NCBI GenBank assembly: GCA_026990885.1
Contig: JALXCO010000160.1
Location: 1-5,804 of the forward strand
DNA: 5,804 nt
Reading direction: 5' to 3'
Origin: Desulfurococcales archaeon
GTDB lineage: Archaea > Thermoproteota > Thermoprotei_A > Sulfolobales > AG1
Shown: positions 4,138 through 5,804 of the stretch, one piece after another
Layout of the letters: each line of letters opens with the position of its first letter
Numbering within the stretch: the stretch's first letter is position 1
Program-made: the position numbers and the translations under genes
The notes under the pieces: model-generated
The model's database searches: none
What the model was told of the DNA's origin: nothing
The model's input: only the letters and a program-made list of their open reading frames with translations

Positions 4138-5802
4138 ATGCTCAGCGAGCTATGCCCAAACACGCTGGAGACAAAGGTTGTTAGGGTTGAGCAAGCAGTA
4201 AGGTGTGTGGATGACAGATCTGTGGTGGCTATATCGGGCTTCAACATGGCTACCACCCCGGAGTACCTTATAGTTAATCTCTATAAGCGCTATAGGGATA
4301 CCGGGCATCCAAAAGAGCTGTTTATAGTTTCCGACGCCCTGCCGGCTGTTCCCGATCGGGGGCTTGATCTTGTTGCTAGAGACATGTATCAATCAAAGGA
4401 AAGCGAGTTCATTAGGGGGATACTTATACCCTACCTAGGATTCTCGCCATGGCTCCAGAAGCTGGTTAACGATAACTTGATAGAAGCCTATGCCTGGCCC
4501 CTAGGTATTGTTGCCTACTGGTTTAGGGAGGTAGCCTCTGGGCGTCCTGGGGTGCTCACCAAGATCGGGTTGGGCACGTATCTAGACCCCAGGATCGAGG
4601 GTGGCGCTCTAAACCAGATCGCTAGAGAGAGGTCCACATGCAGGATAGATGTGATCACGATAGAGGGGGACGAGTACCTATTCTATAGGGCGCCGAAGCC
4701 TACATACGCGCTTATTAGAGGATCTACAGCTGACGAGTTTGGGAACCTAACCCTTGAGGACGAGGGCATTAAGGGTACAGTGCTGAATATAGCTCAGGCA
4801 GTTAAGGCTAGGCCGGATCAGGGTATAGTTATAGCTCAGGTTAGGTGGATCACTAGGGTAGGGTCGCTAAACCCAAGAATAGTGGAGGTCCCGGGACCCC
4901 TAGTAGACTACGTGGTTCCGTCGCCTAAAGAGTATCATTGGCAGGCCGGATCATTCGAGTACGATCCCAGAGTCAGCCATAGGGTTATACCACCAATATA
5001 TAGAGAGCTTATAGAGGCCGCAGACATAGATAAACCAAGAGACTTTGAGATAGTTATAGCTAGAAGGGCCTTGCTGGAAATACTGAAGATACTCAGGAGA
5101 AAGAGACCCCCGGCAGTAGTGAATCTTGGGGTAGGGATACCGGCACTCATATCAAGAATAGCTATAGAAAGCAACGTATCCAGCCTAATAACCCCAGTGA
5201 TAGAGTCAGGCCCGTGGGGAGGTCTGGCCCTAACGGGAATAAACTTCGGGCTAGCCATCAGCCCCTACGCGCTGACAACGATACCAGATACCTTCTCTAT
5301 ATTCGAGGGGGGAGTAATCGATGTAGCTGCACTAGGGTTCCTGCAGGTGGATTCCAAGGGCAATGTGAACCCGTCGGCGCTACCTGGAAGAATACCTGGC
5401 CCTGGAGGTTTTCCCGTTATAGCTGGAGGATCGCCGAAAATAATATTCGCGGGTGGATTCACAGCAGGCAAGAGAGATATCAGGGTAGAAGATGGAAAGC
5501 TAAAGATAGTTAGGGATGGAGACATAGTTAAGTTCGTGGATAGAGTATACAAGATATTCTTCAACGGCGAATACGCACTGAAATACGGGAAGGAAGTCAC
5601 CTACATTACTGAGAGAGCGGTATTCAAGCTAACCGATGAAGGCCTCCAGCTGGTGGAGGTGGCTCCAGATATAGATATCGAAAAACATATACTGTCCAAG
5701 ATGGAGTTCAAGCCCATAATAGGGAAAGTGGATGTTATGGATAAAGAGATCTTCAGAGATAAACCTATAGACATGAGGGCTCTAATAGACACCTACATAT
5801 GA
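4138..5802 (+). CDS. Family I acyl-CoA:acetate/propionate-type CoA-transferase (fused alpha-beta)
   Basis: The enzyme would move CoA between an acyl-CoA and a free carboxylate by a ping-pong route through a glutamyl-CoA thioester. The 554-residue protein carries both halves in one chain, like propionate CoA-transferase (Pct) and YdiF, which are about 520-530 residues. In the N-terminal half are SGFNMATTPEYL (33-44), GLGTYLDPR (144-152), the IRGSTADEFGNLTLEDE segment (193-209) and VPGPLVDYVV (251-260). The C-terminal half has the oxyanion-hole motif GVGIP (331-335), then VIESGPWGG with the expected catalytic Glu356, and FEGGVIDVAALGFLQVD. No signal peptide or membrane helix is seen, so it is cytoplasmic. 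The ATG at 4138 has GGAG 6 nt upstream and no closer in-frame start; the gene ends with TGA two bases before the window end. It diverges from the ABC operon. The substrate is not determined; short-chain or branched acyl-CoA use in peptide or fatty acid catabolism is inference. Confidence 0.93.
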   Translation: MLSELCPNTLETKVVRVEQAVRCVDDRSVVAISGFNMATTPEYLIVNLYKRYRDTGHPKELFIVSDALPAVPDRGLDLVARDMYQSKESEFIRGILIPYLGFSPWLQKLVNDNLIEAYAWPLGIVAYWFREVASGRPGVLTKIGLGTYLDPRIEGGALNQIARERSTCRIDVITIEGDEYLFYRAPKPTYALIRGSTADEFGNLTLEDEGIKGTVLNIAQAVKARPDQGIVIAQVRWITRVGSLNPRIVEVPGPLVDYVVPSPKEYHWQAGSFEYDPRVSHRVIPPIYRELIEAADIDKPRDFEIVIARRALLEILKILRRKRPPAVVNLGVGIPALISRIAIESNVSSLITPVIESGPWGGLALTGINFGLAISPYALTTIPDTFSIFEGGVIDVAALGFLQVDSKGNVNPSALPGRIPGPGGFPVIAGGSPKIIFAGGFTAGKRDIRVEDGKLKIVRDGDIVKFVDRVYKIFFNGEYALKYGKEVTYITERAVFKLTDEGLQLVEVAPDIDIEKHILSKMEFKPIIGKVDVMDKEIFRDKPIDMRALIDTYI

Positions 5803-5804
5803 TC

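Noticed and set aside
5265..5600. Minus-strand reading frames within the CoA-transferase (4935-5258, 5265-5600, 5601-5792)
   Set aside because: They are antisense to a gene with clear catalytic motifs and show no family features of their own.

Overview
The window looks like a stretch of a hyperthermophilic or thermophilic crenarchaeal (Thermoproteota) chromosome. The evidence is a tRNA gene without an encoded CCA end, A/T-rich TATA-like elements about 20-26 bp before several gene starts, heavy use of ATA, AGG/AGA and CTA codons, GTG and TTG starts, and protein families common in these archaea. No base-composition break marks any protein-coding gene as recently acquired. The species cannot be named from the sequence.

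Left part (1-861): the 3' end of an ABC-2 type membrane permease runs in from outside the window on the + strand and stops at 340. It converges on a small minus-strand gene (508-861) for a retropepsin-like clan AA aspartic protease with a D-S-G active-site motif. The gap between them holds two possible stem-loops.

Middle part (862-1448): this is mostly non-coding and holds a tRNA-Val(UAC) gene on the minus strand (1177-1251). Its most unusual feature is an exact 20-bp copy, at 1017-1036, of the tRNA's anticodon arm and variable loop. The copy lies 185 bp away in direct orientation, beyond the tRNA 3' end. It also falls inside a possible 30-codon leaderless ORF (968-1060) with a TATA-like box upstream. 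It may be a relic of integration at the tRNA, an antisense RNA, or a mini-protein gene. On the other side of the tRNA is a 63-nt stretch without any C, including 36 nt of only G and T.

Right part (1449-5802): a three-gene minus-strand operon encodes an ABC ATPase (about 3032-4006) and two different ABC-2 permeases (2239-3048 and 1449-2246). The genes overlap by 17 and 8 bp, so they are probably translationally coupled and form one export complex with a heterodimeric membrane part. Across a short promoter region with a 20-bp imperfect palindrome, a + strand gene (4138-5802) encodes a complete fused family I acyl-CoA:acetate/propionate-type CoA-transferase with its catalytic Glu and oxyanion-hole motif.

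The gene content is mostly ordinary. The tRNA-fragment duplication and its surroundings are the part most worth a second look.
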